From positions 372,001-436,000 of the forward strand of contig CAZVQS010000001.1 of the NCBI GenBank assembly GCA_964629635.1: a stretch of DNA of 64,000 nt, given 5' to 3'. Origin of the DNA: YC2-FULL-38-9 sp964629635 (GTDB lineage: Bacteria; Patescibacteriota; Microgenomatia; UBA1406; GWC2-37-13). The notes below the pieces were generated by a model. It was not told where the DNA came from, did not search any database, and saw nothing but the letters and a program-made list of their open reading frames with translations. Shown here piece by piece: positions 23,677-32,692 of this stretch. A program made the position numbers and the translations under genes. The first letter of the stretch is position 1, and each line of letters starts with the position of its first letter.

Positions 23677-24267
23677 ATGACACACACCGTCATCATTGTG
23701 CCCGGTCTCGGGGACAACGGGGACCTGATCCGTGCCGGTACCCGGTTCTGGAGAAGACACGGTCTTGCACCCTGCATACATATGGTCGGGTGGAATGAAA
23801 GGGATGGCACATTCGAAGAGAAGCTTGCGGCGCTTTCCCGGCGCGTGAACCGGTTGTCCCGCAGGGGTTTGGTTTCCCTTGTCGGATGCAGTGCGGGAGC
23901 GAGTATGGCGTTTACCGTTTTTGCCCGGCATCGGCGTGCCATACGCCGGGCGGCGGGCATATGCGGACAGCTGCGCGAGAAAACGGAATACGACAACAGC
24001 GCGTTTATCCGGCTCGCGGAGGAAAGCCCCCTGTACGGACGGTCCGTTTCCGTCTTTGAAACGGAAGAAGGGAGCATTGCACCTTACGACCGGGCACGCA
24101 TGATGACCATATCTTCCCGTTTCGGAGACCAGCTGGTGCCCCCGGATGCGTCTGTCGTTGAAGGCGCCAATAACAGATCCATTCCGGTCTACGGGCACCG
24201 GATCGGGATTGCGTTATCCCTTACCCTGTTTGCCGGACCGCTTCTGAAATTCCTGAAAGGCGAATAG
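23677..24267 (+). CDS. Alpha/beta hydrolase-fold protein
   Basis: 196 residues, cytoplasmic. Opens TVIIVPGLGDNGDLIRAG (oxyanion turn), with nucleophile elbow SLVGCSAGASMAF; the late His is in VYGHRIGIALS. An Asp can be placed in SRFGDQLVPP, completing a possible triad. Close to uncharacterised hydrolases of the RBBP9/YdeN type in size, without clear assignment. TAGAAT ends 6 nt before the ATG. Confidence 0.65.
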   Translation: MTHTVIIVPGLGDNGDLIRAGTRFWRRHGLAPCIHMVGWNERDGTFEEKLAALSRRVNRLSRRGLVSLVGCSAGASMAFTVFARHRRAIRRAAGICGQLREKTEYDNSAFIRLAEESPLYGRSVSVFETEEGSIAPYDRARMMTISSRFGDQLVPPDASVVEGANNRSIPVYGHRIGIALSLTLFAGPLLKFLKGE

Positions 24268-24286
24268 TCCATACTGATACCTGAAT

Positions 24287-24315
24287 TTGACAAATAGATC
24301 CTATCGGACTATCAT
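24287..24315 (+). promoter_or_regulatory. Promoter of the ROK gene
   Basis: TTGACA (24287-24292), 17-nt spacer, TATCAT (24310-24315). Predicted start near 24322, giving a leader of about 28 nt, unlike the leaderless pattern elsewhere. Confidence 0.65.
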
Positions 24316-24349
24316 GGAGACCAAATCCATAAGTTAAACAATTATTCCT

Positions 24350-25444
24350 ATGTCCGAAGCACTGCGCAATGTTAATGTCCTGACATCCCAGCCGATACCC
24401 GAATTGTCCGTACTGCAGTTGGGGCAGTTTGACCGGCACTCCCTTTTCGCCCGTGAAACGAGACGGCTGAATCCGGTCGCCGCAAAAGAATGCCTGCTCC
24501 GATCTCCGGGCGCTGCAATACGCGTCATCGATGTAGGTGGTACGGCTCTGAAATATACGACAGCAACGGTCAATTCCGAGGGGCATGTGCAAATCGACGG
24601 CAACGGGGTTGAGGTGGTAAATACCAATAAGGGAAGCGGTTATATCGAGGCACTTTTGGATCTCGTATCCGCAGGGGACCGGCTACCGGTTGGCGTATCA
24701 ACCGCGGGGGTCGTAGAAAACGGCATGCTTCTTGACAGTCCGAATGCGCCTGATTTTGCCGGGGCGCTTAACCGGATCGGCGGTTTCCGCGAGCTTCTCG
24801 GGCCGAAAACCGCGGTAATGAATGATGCGGAAGCCGGAGTCATTGCCGGCGCAACCGGTATTGCCTTGATGAAAGGAAGGGATCCGAAACATACGTTGTA
24901 CGTGATTGACGGCGGAGGCATTGGCGGAGCCGCCATGGATTCTACCGGACAGATTATTTCCATGGAACCGGGACATATCCGTCTAGCGGATCCAGCTCTC
25001 AACCCGAACGGGGTTACGGCGGTTTGCGGATTGCTCGGCAGGGACTATACCTGTCTGGAGCGGATCGGAGCGTCCGGTGCGGGAATCGAGGCACAGTGGT
25101 TTGCGCTTACCGGACAACACGAAAGTGGCAGGCAGATAGCGGAGCGTATGTATGCAGGTGACAAACGCGCCCTCACACTTTTTGAAAATTCCGCACTCAT
25201 TATCGCAACCATCATCGAAGGCATGAGGGAATCGCTCGGATTTCCGGTGGGGCAAACCGATGTGGTGCTCCATGGGGGAGGGTTCAAGACGGAGGGAATG
25301 GTTGTCCGCGTCCGTCAGATTCTGGAAAAACACCATAGGGAAAAACTCGCAGAGACGCAAAGCGTTGAACTTATTCCGACAGGCGAGCTTGGCATGGAGA
25401 ACGCATGCATGGCCGGACTCGCCATTGCTGCGCTTATGGAGTAA
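24350..25444 (+). CDS. ROK-family protein (sugar kinase-like)
   Basis: 364 residues. An N-terminal extension of about 55 residues precedes the ROK actin-like fold: IRVIDVGGTALKYT (phosphate 1, about 58-70), GVSTAGVVENG, DGGGIGGAAMD (phosphate 2), PGHIRL (the His of the ROK motif) and a Cys-containing segment VCGLLGRDYTCLE in the place of the structural zinc site. It probably phosphorylates a hexose or amino sugar. The extension has no HTH, so it is not a ROK repressor. Confidence 0.78.
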   Translation: MSEALRNVNVLTSQPIPELSVLQLGQFDRHSLFARETRRLNPVAAKECLLRSPGAAIRVIDVGGTALKYTTATVNSEGHVQIDGNGVEVVNTNKGSGYIEALLDLVSAGDRLPVGVSTAGVVENGMLLDSPNAPDFAGALNRIGGFRELLGPKTAVMNDAEAGVIAGATGIALMKGRDPKHTLYVIDGGGIGGAAMDSTGQIISMEPGHIRLADPALNPNGVTAVCGLLGRDYTCLERIGASGAGIEAQWFALTGQHESGRQIAERMYAGDKRALTLFENSALIIATIIEGMRESLGFPVGQTDVVLHGGGFKTEGMVVRVRQILEKHHREKLAETQSVELIPTGELGMENACMAGLAIAALME

Positions 25445-26432
25445 CCGGTCCGTACCTTCCGTTTTCCACGCAGGCCCGCATGATGTCGTCCGGCGTCACC
25501 ATCCCCGTGGTATTTCCATCCTGATCCTTGATGATCGCAATCTGCGCGGGGGTCGAACCGAGCCGGTCAAGCACTTGAAGCGCAAGTGCGTCTTCCCCGA
25601 ATTCCGGAGGAGGCTTCACTGCTTTGCGGATATTGAAGTGGGGATCGGTGAGGTAATACCGGAGAAGCTCCTTTATGTGGATGACACCCACTACATGGTC
25701 CAGCGATTCGCTGCAGAATATGACCTGGGAAAACGGATACGTGCCATAATGCTCCCTGATATCCTTGTGTGAATAGGAATCGATATCGAACCATTGGATG
25801 TTTTTGCGCTGAGTCATAAATGTGTTGACGGGAAGGTTGTTGAAGTACACCATGTCGACGCCCGATCCCAGATCGTTCTGGTTTGCGAGAGCGGTTTCTC
25901 CATCAGTGCTCTCATCGGTTTTACGGGGCGTTTTTATCCTGAGCAGACGCAGTACGATTTCGGTCGATTTACCGAAGAACCACACGAGCGGAAATGAAGC
26001 GGTGAGGAATAGCTGGATGGGTGGCGCAAGGAACGATGCGATTTTTTCCGGGTTACTGACCGCAATGCGTTTGGGAACGAGTTCGCCGATGATGAGGGTG
26101 ATATAGGTGATTGCGCCGATCGTGATGAGGAACGATGTCTGCTGGCTGTATGCCCCGATGAGAGGGAACTGTTCAATGAACTGCGCAAGAGGCGGTATGA
26201 AAGTGCGTTCCCCGATGGCGCCCATGACAACTCCCACGAGTGTTACGCCGACCTGGATGGTCGAAAAGAAATTGACCGGATTCCTGGCCATAGCAAGCGC
26301 CTGCCGCGCGCCGCCCCTGTTCTCGGTCGCCATCTCCCTTAATTTACTTTTGCGGGACGAGACAATGGCGATTTCCGCCATCGCAAAAACCGCGTTCAAA
26401 AAGATCAAACCTAAAAGAATGATAAGTATCAT
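25434..26432 (-). CDS. CNNM/CorB-type membrane protein with CBS pair, shortened
   Basis: 332 residues from ATG 26432. The CNNM (DUF21) transmembrane domain fills about 1-185 (ILLGLIFLNAVFAMAEIAIV, TVQVGVTLVGVVMGAIGE-type helix, IGELVPKRIA), then a CBS pair (about 205-330; VNTFMTQRK, GVIHIKELLRYY, TTGMVTPDDIMRA). The usual C-terminal CorC_HlyC domain is missing. Such proteins are linked with Mg2+ or other cation efflux. The frame is open to 26507. Its 3' end overlaps the ROK gene by 11 nt, convergent. Confidence 0.85.
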   Translation of the reverse strand: MILIILLGLIFLNAVFAMAEIAIVSSRKSKLREMATENRGGARQALAMARNPVNFFSTIQVGVTLVGVVMGAIGERTFIPPLAQFIEQFPLIGAYSQQTSFLITIGAITYITLIIGELVPKRIAVSNPEKIASFLAPPIQLFLTASFPLVWFFGKSTEIVLRLLRIKTPRKTDESTDGETALANQNDLGSGVDMVYFNNLPVNTFMTQRKNIQWFDIDSYSHKDIREHYGTYPFSQVIFCSESLDHVVGVIHIKELLRYYLTDPHFNIRKAVKPPPEFGEDALALQVLDRLGSTPAQIAIIKDQDGNTTGMVTPDDIMRACVENGRYGPVTP

Positions 26433-26556
26433 GCCGCATCCAAGCCTATCATGCGGCCGTAAGAAGGGGGTAAGCCATGCCCGTTCATGATTCTTACATA
26501 AATCCAATATGGCGGTTTTACATTAAGAAACGTTACTTATACCGACAGATATTATT

Positions 26557-27999
26557 ATGCGCGCAAAAAACAAACAAGCGGAAAACGCTCCGACGGATAT
26601 GTATGGCGTTGGAGAGATCAGCCATTATTCATTCATACTCCTTGATACGGAAGGGTTTGTGACCGGGTGGAACCGGGGAGCGCAGGAGTTGACGGGATAC
26701 AGCCAGCAGGAAGCGGTGGGAAAGCATATATCCTTTCTCTATCCGGAGGAAGAGCAGCGAACGCATGCCTCATACGTATTGTCGCAGGCGCAAAAGACAG
26801 GCTGTTACGAGGAGGACGGCATACGGGTGCGCAAAGACGGATCCCGGTTCTGGGCAAACGTCGTCGTGACGCCGCTGTATGGAAAAAACCATGCGGTTTC
26901 CGGTTTCGTGAACGTATCCCGGGACATCACCTCTCAGCGCAAGGACGTGAACGATCTCAAGAACATGAAGTACGCGCTTGACCAGTCCTCGATCGTCGCC
27001 ATCACCGACCGGTCCGGCATGATACAGTACGTGAACGATAAATTCCTTGAAATATCAAAGTACAGCAGGGACGAACTGATAGGCAAGACGCACCGGGTGA
27101 TCAACTCGAAACACCATCCGAAGGAATACATGGAGAACATCTGGAAAACCATCCTTTCGGGAAAAATATGGCGGGGCGAAATCAAAAACAGGGCAAAAGA
27201 CGGATCGTATTATTGGGTTGATACGACGATAACCCCGCTGATCGACGAATACGGAAAACCGAAGCAGTTCATCGCGATACGCAATGACATCACGAAGCGC
27301 AAGGAACTGGAACGCCAGAAGGACGACTTCATCGGCATCGCAAGCCATGAACTGAAGACACCGCTCACGAGCCTGAAAGGATATCTCCAGCTCATGCAGA
27401 GACAGACCGGGAAGTACAACGATGAAAAAGCCAACCTGTTCATGGCAAAGATGGAACGGCAGATCGACCGCCTGAGCCTGCTTATCCAGGACCTTCTCGA
27501 TGTCACGCGGATTGAAGCGGGAAAATTATCCTACCAGCATGAAACGTTCGATTTTAACGTACTTCTGCGGGAGATTGTGGATACCATGCAGTATACGACG
27601 GATAAGCACGTGATACGTCAGGAGGGGAAAGCGGAGCATCCGGTATACGGCGACAAGGACCGGATCGGGCAGGTGCTGGTAAACCTCCTGTCAAATGCGA
27701 TCAAGTATTCTCCCCATGCGGAGGAGATCGACGTATCCGTATCTTCAAACGGCAGGAACATGCGCGTTTGCGTGAAGGATTCCGGCGTGGGTATCCCGAA
27801 GGAAAACCAGTATCGGGTGTTTGACCGGTTTTATCGGGTAGCCGGCGTAAAGGAACGGACGTATCCGGGCTTGGGTCTGGGGTTGTACATAAGCGCCGAG
27901 ATTATCAAGCGGCACAAGGGGAAAATCTGGTTCGAAAGCGAACCGGGAAAGGGCTCATTGTTTTGTTTTACCCTTCCCCATGTGAAGCCCGTTACCTGA
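26557..27999 (+). CDS. Cytoplasmic PAS-PAS sensor histidine kinase
   Basis: 480 residues, no membrane segment. PAS 1 (about 20-125: ILLDTEGFVTGWNRGAQELT ... GFVNVSRDITSQRK) and PAS 2 (about 135-250: AITDRSGMIQYVNDKFLEIS ... FIAIRNDITKRK), then HisKA SHELKTPLTS with H264, N box NLLSNAIKY, G1 DSGVGIP, F box VFDRFY and G2 GLGLGLY. All catalytic boxes are intact. PAS ligands are unknown. No response regulator is encoded nearby. Its last 8 nt overlap the convergent GH5 gene. Confidence 0.92.
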   Translation: MRAKNKQAENAPTDMYGVGEISHYSFILLDTEGFVTGWNRGAQELTGYSQQEAVGKHISFLYPEEEQRTHASYVLSQAQKTGCYEEDGIRVRKDGSRFWANVVVTPLYGKNHAVSGFVNVSRDITSQRKDVNDLKNMKYALDQSSIVAITDRSGMIQYVNDKFLEISKYSRDELIGKTHRVINSKHHPKEYMENIWKTILSGKIWRGEIKNRAKDGSYYWVDTTITPLIDEYGKPKQFIAIRNDITKRKELERQKDDFIGIASHELKTPLTSLKGYLQLMQRQTGKYNDEKANLFMAKMERQIDRLSLLIQDLLDVTRIEAGKLSYQHETFDFNVLLREIVDTMQYTTDKHVIRQEGKAEHPVYGDKDRIGQVLVNLLSNAIKYSPHAEEIDVSVSSNGRNMRVCVKDSGVGIPKENQYRVFDRFYRVAGVKERTYPGLGLGLYISAEIIKRHKGKIWFESEPGKGSLFCFTLPHVKPVT

Positions 28000-29521
28000 C
28001 AGTGACCGAGACGGTTGAAGATGCAATTTCACCGTTTGAATCGCGGGCTACGAACCGCACCTCATACAGGCCTGAGCCTTTCCAGTTCCATCCCGAAAGG
28101 TCGACGGACGCCTCCTTATGGGGGTAATCCTGATAGCTTGACTCCATCCGGTTGAACGCGCCTCCGTCCACCTGCCAGTACATGTCATAGCTTTCCACAT
28201 TCCTGCCTTCAAGAAGCGCCTTGAAAGGCTGTACGCCTGACACCGCGTTATTGTTTGCCGGCCACCAGACACTGACTTTTTGTCCATATTCGGGAGCGTT
28301 CGGAGTCGGGGTTGCTTGCGGCGTGATACGGGGCGCGGAAGAAGGAGTGGGCGACGATGCAGCGGGTGTCGGTGAAGGGGAGTTCTGGGATGAAAAAGAC
28401 ACCCCCTGTATGGTTGAGAGTAATTGCTGTTTGCGGTCATCAACCGTATTCCAGTCATCCTTCAGAAGGCCGTTCGTATCCCCGGAGTTGGGGTTCCACG
28501 ACCAGAATATCCATGGCATATCGTTCGTCTTCAGGTACGAGACAAGGGACTGGAACCATTTCCGGTCCTCCTCCGTTTCGAGTTTCGATCCGAATTCGCC
28601 AATGAGCACCGGTGCGATATTCTCTTTGTGTACATATCCCCATGCCGCGTCCCAGACAGCTTCCAGATTGTTGGGGTAATTTGGATCCTTAAACCATGAT
28701 TGGGAAGAGACGCTGTTAGGGTAGTCATGGATTGAGTAGACAACACGTCCCGCGACATTCAGGGATAGGGGGTTCGTGCGGACGCCGCGCAGGTTGCCGC
28801 CCCACCAGTAATAGTTATTGTCGTATATCTGCACTCCCTGCACCACGATGAGCCAGTCCGGATTCACTGAAAGGATTTCATTACCCGCACGCGTTGCCGC
28901 CTCCTTCCAGTCGAGCGCCCGGTCGCCGCACCCCCAGCATGCGTTGTCATGCGGTTCGTTATGGATGTCCGCGCCGATTACCGCCGGATTGTTGCGGTAT
29001 CTTTTGGCAAGCATTTTCCAGTCGTCAATCCAGCGGCTTTCCGGGTATGCGTCCGTGTACCAGAGGGATGACTGGCCGCCTGCATCGGGGCGGTGGCGGT
29101 CCAGGATGATTTTCATGCCGGTTGCTCCTGCATAGTCGACTATCTTGTCCATCACCTCAAGGGAGGAAAGGTTTTTAAGATCACCGTTTTTCCCGTAATC
29201 GATTCCGTTCGGATTCGCGCGCAGCGACTCGTTGGAATAGGGGAGGCGTATGGTGTTATATCCGAGGCTTTTCATCTGATCCATCATTTCCCGGTACCCG
29301 CGCGACCATAACCCGTGGGGGGCGAACGTGCCCGTTTCCATGCCGAACCAGCTGACTCCCGCGATTTTCACAGGGTTACCGTTCACGTCCACAATCCGGT
29401 TGCCCGAAGTGCGCCAAAACCCTTCTCCGGCCGCAATCGATGCGGGCGGGAACAGCAGGGATCCGGCTAAAGCGAATGTCGTAACGAAAAGGGTAAGAAT
29501 AGAGAAACAGATCTTTTTCAT
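27992..29521 (-). CDS. Secreted GH5 endoglucanase with C-terminal Ig-like domain
   Basis: 509 residues. Signal peptide (1-30, ending ASIAAGEGF); GH5 catalytic domain (about 35-375) with DRHRPD (141-146), acid/base E189 in IHNEPH and nucleophile E309 in IGEFGS, as in cellulases of GH5 subfamily 1 type; Pro/Ser/Thr linker (380-410); beta-sandwich Ig-like domain (415-509, VSVWWPANNNAVSGVQPF onward). It should cleave beta-1,4-glucan outside the cell. It lies downstream of the glucan synthase operon on the same strand, 167 nt away. The frame is open to 29554; the ATG at 29521 begins the signal peptide. Confidence 0.9.
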   Translation of the reverse strand: MKKICFSILTLFVTTFALAGSLLFPPASIAAGEGFWRTSGNRIVDVNGNPVKIAGVSWFGMETGTFAPHGLWSRGYREMMDQMKSLGYNTIRLPYSNESLRANPNGIDYGKNGDLKNLSSLEVMDKIVDYAGATGMKIILDRHRPDAGGQSSLWYTDAYPESRWIDDWKMLAKRYRNNPAVIGADIHNEPHDNACWGCGDRALDWKEAATRAGNEILSVNPDWLIVVQGVQIYDNNYYWWGGNLRGVRTNPLSLNVAGRVVYSIHDYPNSVSSQSWFKDPNYPNNLEAVWDAAWGYVHKENIAPVLIGEFGSKLETEEDRKWFQSLVSYLKTNDMPWIFWSWNPNSGDTNGLLKDDWNTVDDRKQQLLSTIQGVSFSSQNSPSPTPAASSPTPSSAPRITPQATPTPNAPEYGQKVSVWWPANNNAVSGVQPFKALLEGRNVESYDMYWQVDGGAFNRMESSYQDYPHKEASVDLSGWNWKGSGLYEVRFVARDSNGEIASSTVSVTVR

Positions 29522-29688
29522 AATACCGCCCAGCCTATCACAGGTCAAAGCCATATGTGTAAGAAAACAGGATTATGTAAGAAATGTAAGAGGCGAAACT
29601 ATTCCACGGCGCCTGTCAAAAAACTTGGTAAGCAGCATAGAGCCGTTTCTTAATCTCATCCTCCGGCGCATGTAAGAAATTGAAGGAG
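29522..29688. other. Intergenic stretch with three GTAAGAAA copies
   Basis: 167 nt between the GT-C gene stop and the GH5 start. The octamer GTAAGAAA occurs at 29575-29582, 29588-29595 and 29672-29679. On the minus strand it reads TTTCTTAC, the last copy lying about 10 nt after the GT-C stop codon. TAGGCT (29537-29532) is a weak candidate -10 for GH5. No hairpin-plus-T terminator was seen. Confidence 0.4.
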
Positions 29689-31173
29689 TCAGAAGTACCG
29701 GAGCTTATATTGGATGAGGCGGATGCGCGGCGAGAACGCGATATTTTTTTTCATTTCCAGGTGTTTGTCCAGATAGTCCCGTATGTTTTTTTCGTAGCCC
29801 TGGTCATAGGAAAACACGATCCACACGTAAGAGTATTTCTTCTTGTATTCTTCAATCTGCGCTTTCAGGAGATCGTCGCGGTAGGGGGGAATTCCGCCTT
29901 CTTTGTAGCGGTTCCAGCGGGGGATCGTGTCGATACGCGCGATCCCCGAATAGGAGTATTCAATCGGGTATACGGTAAACGGAGCGGTAACCGCAATAAT
30001 GTCGTCCGGCTTTGCCTCTTTGGCAAGATACTGCGCGATGGAACGGTAATCCTCTTTGACTGGAATGGCGGTCGAGGAAAACTGGTACAGGAGGAATCCG
30101 AACATGAGAACGACAAGGCCCAGGGTGAGTCCGGAAACGAGGCGTCTTGTGTAGTTGACGACCGTCCAGGCAAGGAGAAGAAACAGGGTCGGTGTCGTGA
30201 GGATGAGGTAGCGGGACAGGAAAATGGGTTTGATGAAGGATGCCGTAAATACGATGACAATGGGAAGGAAGGACATGGCCAGGAAGTAATTCGTGTCCCG
30301 CAGGGGATAATGCCGTTTCTGGGTGAACGCGAAAAACAGGAGGAATATGGATAGCGGCCAGAGCGCGACCATGAGGGACTGGATCCATTCGCTTTGGAAT
30401 CCGAAAAAGAAATTCACGAAAAGCTCGATGATGTTGTAGGAGGTGGGGCGGGCGAGAAGGGGCTGGGTGTTGGAGGCGGATCCGTACGACACCACATACA
30501 GGATCCACGGCAAAAAGGAAAGGAACGCGAAAAAGAGCAGGGCATAAAGCCGGGTGAGGAAGCGCGATTTCATGATCCACTGCCAGATGCTTCCCCGGTC
30601 GACATAGGTTTTGAAGTAGGTTGCCGTCGCGTATATGACCTGGGACAGGAGGAAGAAGATAAAAAAGTAGTGGGTGTAAAGGCCGGTGATTACGCTCAGG
30701 AGATAGGCGAGCTTGTAGTGCTCCCCGTCGCTTCTGAGCATGCGCAGGAAATAGAGGTGGTTCAGGCAGGCTATGAACGTAAAAAGTGTATACATGCGGG
30801 CTTCCGAACTGTACCACATGATGAAGGGCGAAAGCGAAAACAGGGTAACGGTAAGAATCGCGACGTTTTCGCCGGACGCCTCATATGAGAGTTTGTAGAG
30901 GGCAAAAAGGGTTGCGATGAAAAATATGAGGGACATGATTCGCACGGTGATGATATCGGTTCCCAGCACCTGTATCCAAAAATGCAGCAGCGTCGTGTAG
31001 AGCGGCACATGCACGTCCTGCGCATCTATCTGGAGGATCGTCGCAACGGATTTGGTTGCCACCCAGATGGACTGTGATTCGTCCAGCCGTATGGACTGGG
31101 AAAAAAGAGATATAATGCTCAGGAGCAGCGACGCTCCTATGACGGAAAAGAATATGAGGTGTTTCTGTTTCAT
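29689..31173 (-). CDS. GT-C membrane glycosyltransferase (PMT/ArnT-like)
   Basis: 494 residues with about 11 helices. In the first extracellular loop, RLDESQSIWVATK carries the acidic D-E pair typical of the GT39/GT83-like GT-C fold, and DAQDVHVPLYTTLLHFW fits loop 1 of dolichyl- or undecaprenyl-phosphate sugar transferases. The C-terminal 120 residues are a soluble extracellular domain. It would transfer a lipid-linked sugar to a protein or glycan outside the membrane. Its start overlaps the end of the synthase gene by 4 nt. Confidence 0.8.
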   Translation of the reverse strand: MKQKHLIFFSVIGASLLLSIISLFSQSIRLDESQSIWVATKSVATILQIDAQDVHVPLYTTLLHFWIQVLGTDIITVRIMSLIFFIATLFALYKLSYEASGENVAILTVTLFSLSPFIMWYSSEARMYTLFTFIACLNHLYFLRMLRSDGEHYKLAYLLSVITGLYTHYFFIFFLLSQVIYATATYFKTYVDRGSIWQWIMKSRFLTRLYALLFFAFLSFLPWILYVVSYGSASNTQPLLARPTSYNIIELFVNFFFGFQSEWIQSLMVALWPLSIFLLFFAFTQKRHYPLRDTNYFLAMSFLPIVIVFTASFIKPIFLSRYLILTTPTLFLLLAWTVVNYTRRLVSGLTLGLVVLMFGFLLYQFSSTAIPVKEDYRSIAQYLAKEAKPDDIIAVTAPFTVYPIEYSYSGIARIDTIPRWNRYKEGGIPPYRDDLLKAQIEEYKKKYSYVWIVFSYDQGYEKNIRDYLDKHLEMKKNIAFSPRIRLIQYKLRYF

Positions 31174-32690
31174 TTGACGCTTCTTGCCTTAACTGGGTAG
31201 GCGGCGAAAACGGAAATCCTGTTCCAGGGATACGCCTCTTTGATGAACGGGATAAAGAGAAGTGCGTTAATCACAGCCCATGCGATATTGGTCGCGACCG
31301 ACGGGTTCAATCCCCAGCGGTATATGGCAAGGGCAGAGGCAAAGCCAACGAGGAGTATATACAGGAGGTGGGGGTATACGAGCCTGATGTAGTTGCCGGA
31401 CTGTTTTTCCTTGGGCGTTACGGAAAACCCGCTTTTCAGGCCGAGGACCGCGGAAGCGAACGCGGTCACATGGAGAAAAAAACTCGAATGGACAAATGCG
31501 AACGTATTGAAATTGAGGGTGCCGTCCGAAACCACATACAGGGTGAGCAGATTAAAGAACATGAACGGCAAGAAAAAGAAGGCGACGGTCGTTGTCCGCG
31601 CATTCACGGCCTGCCAGCCAAATATGAGAAACAGGAGCGGCATGAGTATGTCGATGAGCACGACCACGCCGTTGAAGTAATAAAGCGCGGATGCGAGGTA
31701 TTCGATTTTCTGCCCCGTCGAAAGACCCCGCTTGAGGAGCGGATTTTCGCTGAGCAAAACCTGGAGCGATCCGCGCGCCCACCGGGACTGCTGTTTATAG
31801 TAGGACATGAGGTCCTCGGGAGCCATGCCTTCCGCGAGAACCTCGGGGACGTAGCGGGACTCCCATTTTTTTTCATGGATGATGATCGAGGTGAGGAAAT
31901 CCTCCGCGATGCTTTTTTCGTACATCCCGCCCGCTTCCTCAAGCGCTGTCCGCCGGATGAGGACATTCGTTCCGCAAATGAAAACGGCACCGCTTTTTTC
32001 CTTTCCCTGCATGATCGGCCCGAAAAACAGCTCCTGCTGTTTCCAGGCGGTTTCCGCGACTGCGTTTCCTTTCGTGTTATGGTAATACTGGGGAGTCTGC
32101 ACGAAACCCATCCGGGAATTGCGGAAATGGGGAAGCGTTTTTTTCAGGAAGTCGCGGTGCGTGACCATGTCCGCGTCGAATATTGCAATGAGCGCTCCCG
32201 TAGTTTTGCGAAGGGCGTTGTTTATGTTACCCGCCTTCGCTCCTCCGGATGTCTTGCGCGTGATGCATTGGACATTCAGTTTCCGGGCGAGGGTTTCGAT
32301 GTCTTTCCAGTTTTCCTTTCCGGCAACAAATCCGTCGTTCAGGATAAATATTGTATGGTTGGGGTAATCGAGTTCCTTTGCCGCTTTGACGGTTTTTTCC
32401 ACGACCTCAACCGGTTCGCCGGTCACCGGGATGAATACGTCAACCGCGGGCAGGTATCTTTTCCGGCTTTCAGGCGGGGAAAAGTCCCTCCGGCGGGGCC
32501 AGATGGTGAACCAGAACGTCAACGCCATGAATACGTGGTATGCCTCCCCGAATACGAGGAGCGAGTAGAGGATCGGGTTTCCCACATGGCCCGGCAAAAA
32601 CCACCAGGAGAAATAAACGGTCAGGAGAACGATGTTGATGTACAGAATGAATTTATATATGCGCGCGCTGGGTATGACCGGTTTTTCCAT
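31170..32690 (-). CDS. Cellulose synthase catalytic subunit-like GT2 (BcsA-like)
   Basis: 506 residues. Two N-terminal helices (12-32, 41-62), a cytoplasmic GT2 domain and about six C-terminal helices. The processive-synthase signature is complete: D119 (ILNDG), DAD 172-174, FICGTN (237-242), catalytic base D264 (IAED), QxxRW (300-304) and GFSVTPK for the gating loop. The c-di-GMP-binding PilZ domain is absent. It should polymerise and export a beta-glycan, probably beta-1,4-glucan given the GH8 and GH5 neighbours. It is 2 nt after the GH8 stop. Confidence 0.88.
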   Translation of the reverse strand: MEKPVIPSARIYKFILYINIVLLTVYFSWWFLPGHVGNPILYSLLVFGEAYHVFMALTFWFTIWPRRRDFSPPESRKRYLPAVDVFIPVTGEPVEVVEKTVKAAKELDYPNHTIFILNDGFVAGKENWKDIETLARKLNVQCITRKTSGGAKAGNINNALRKTTGALIAIFDADMVTHRDFLKKTLPHFRNSRMGFVQTPQYYHNTKGNAVAETAWKQQELFFGPIMQGKEKSGAVFICGTNVLIRRTALEEAGGMYEKSIAEDFLTSIIIHEKKWESRYVPEVLAEGMAPEDLMSYYKQQSRWARGSLQVLLSENPLLKRGLSTGQKIEYLASALYYFNGVVVLIDILMPLLFLIFGWQAVNARTTTVAFFFLPFMFFNLLTLYVVSDGTLNFNTFAFVHSSFFLHVTAFASAVLGLKSGFSVTPKEKQSGNYIRLVYPHLLYILLVGFASALAIYRWGLNPSVATNIAWAVINALLFIPFIKEAYPWNRISVFAAYPVKARSVK

Positions 32691-32692
32691 GA

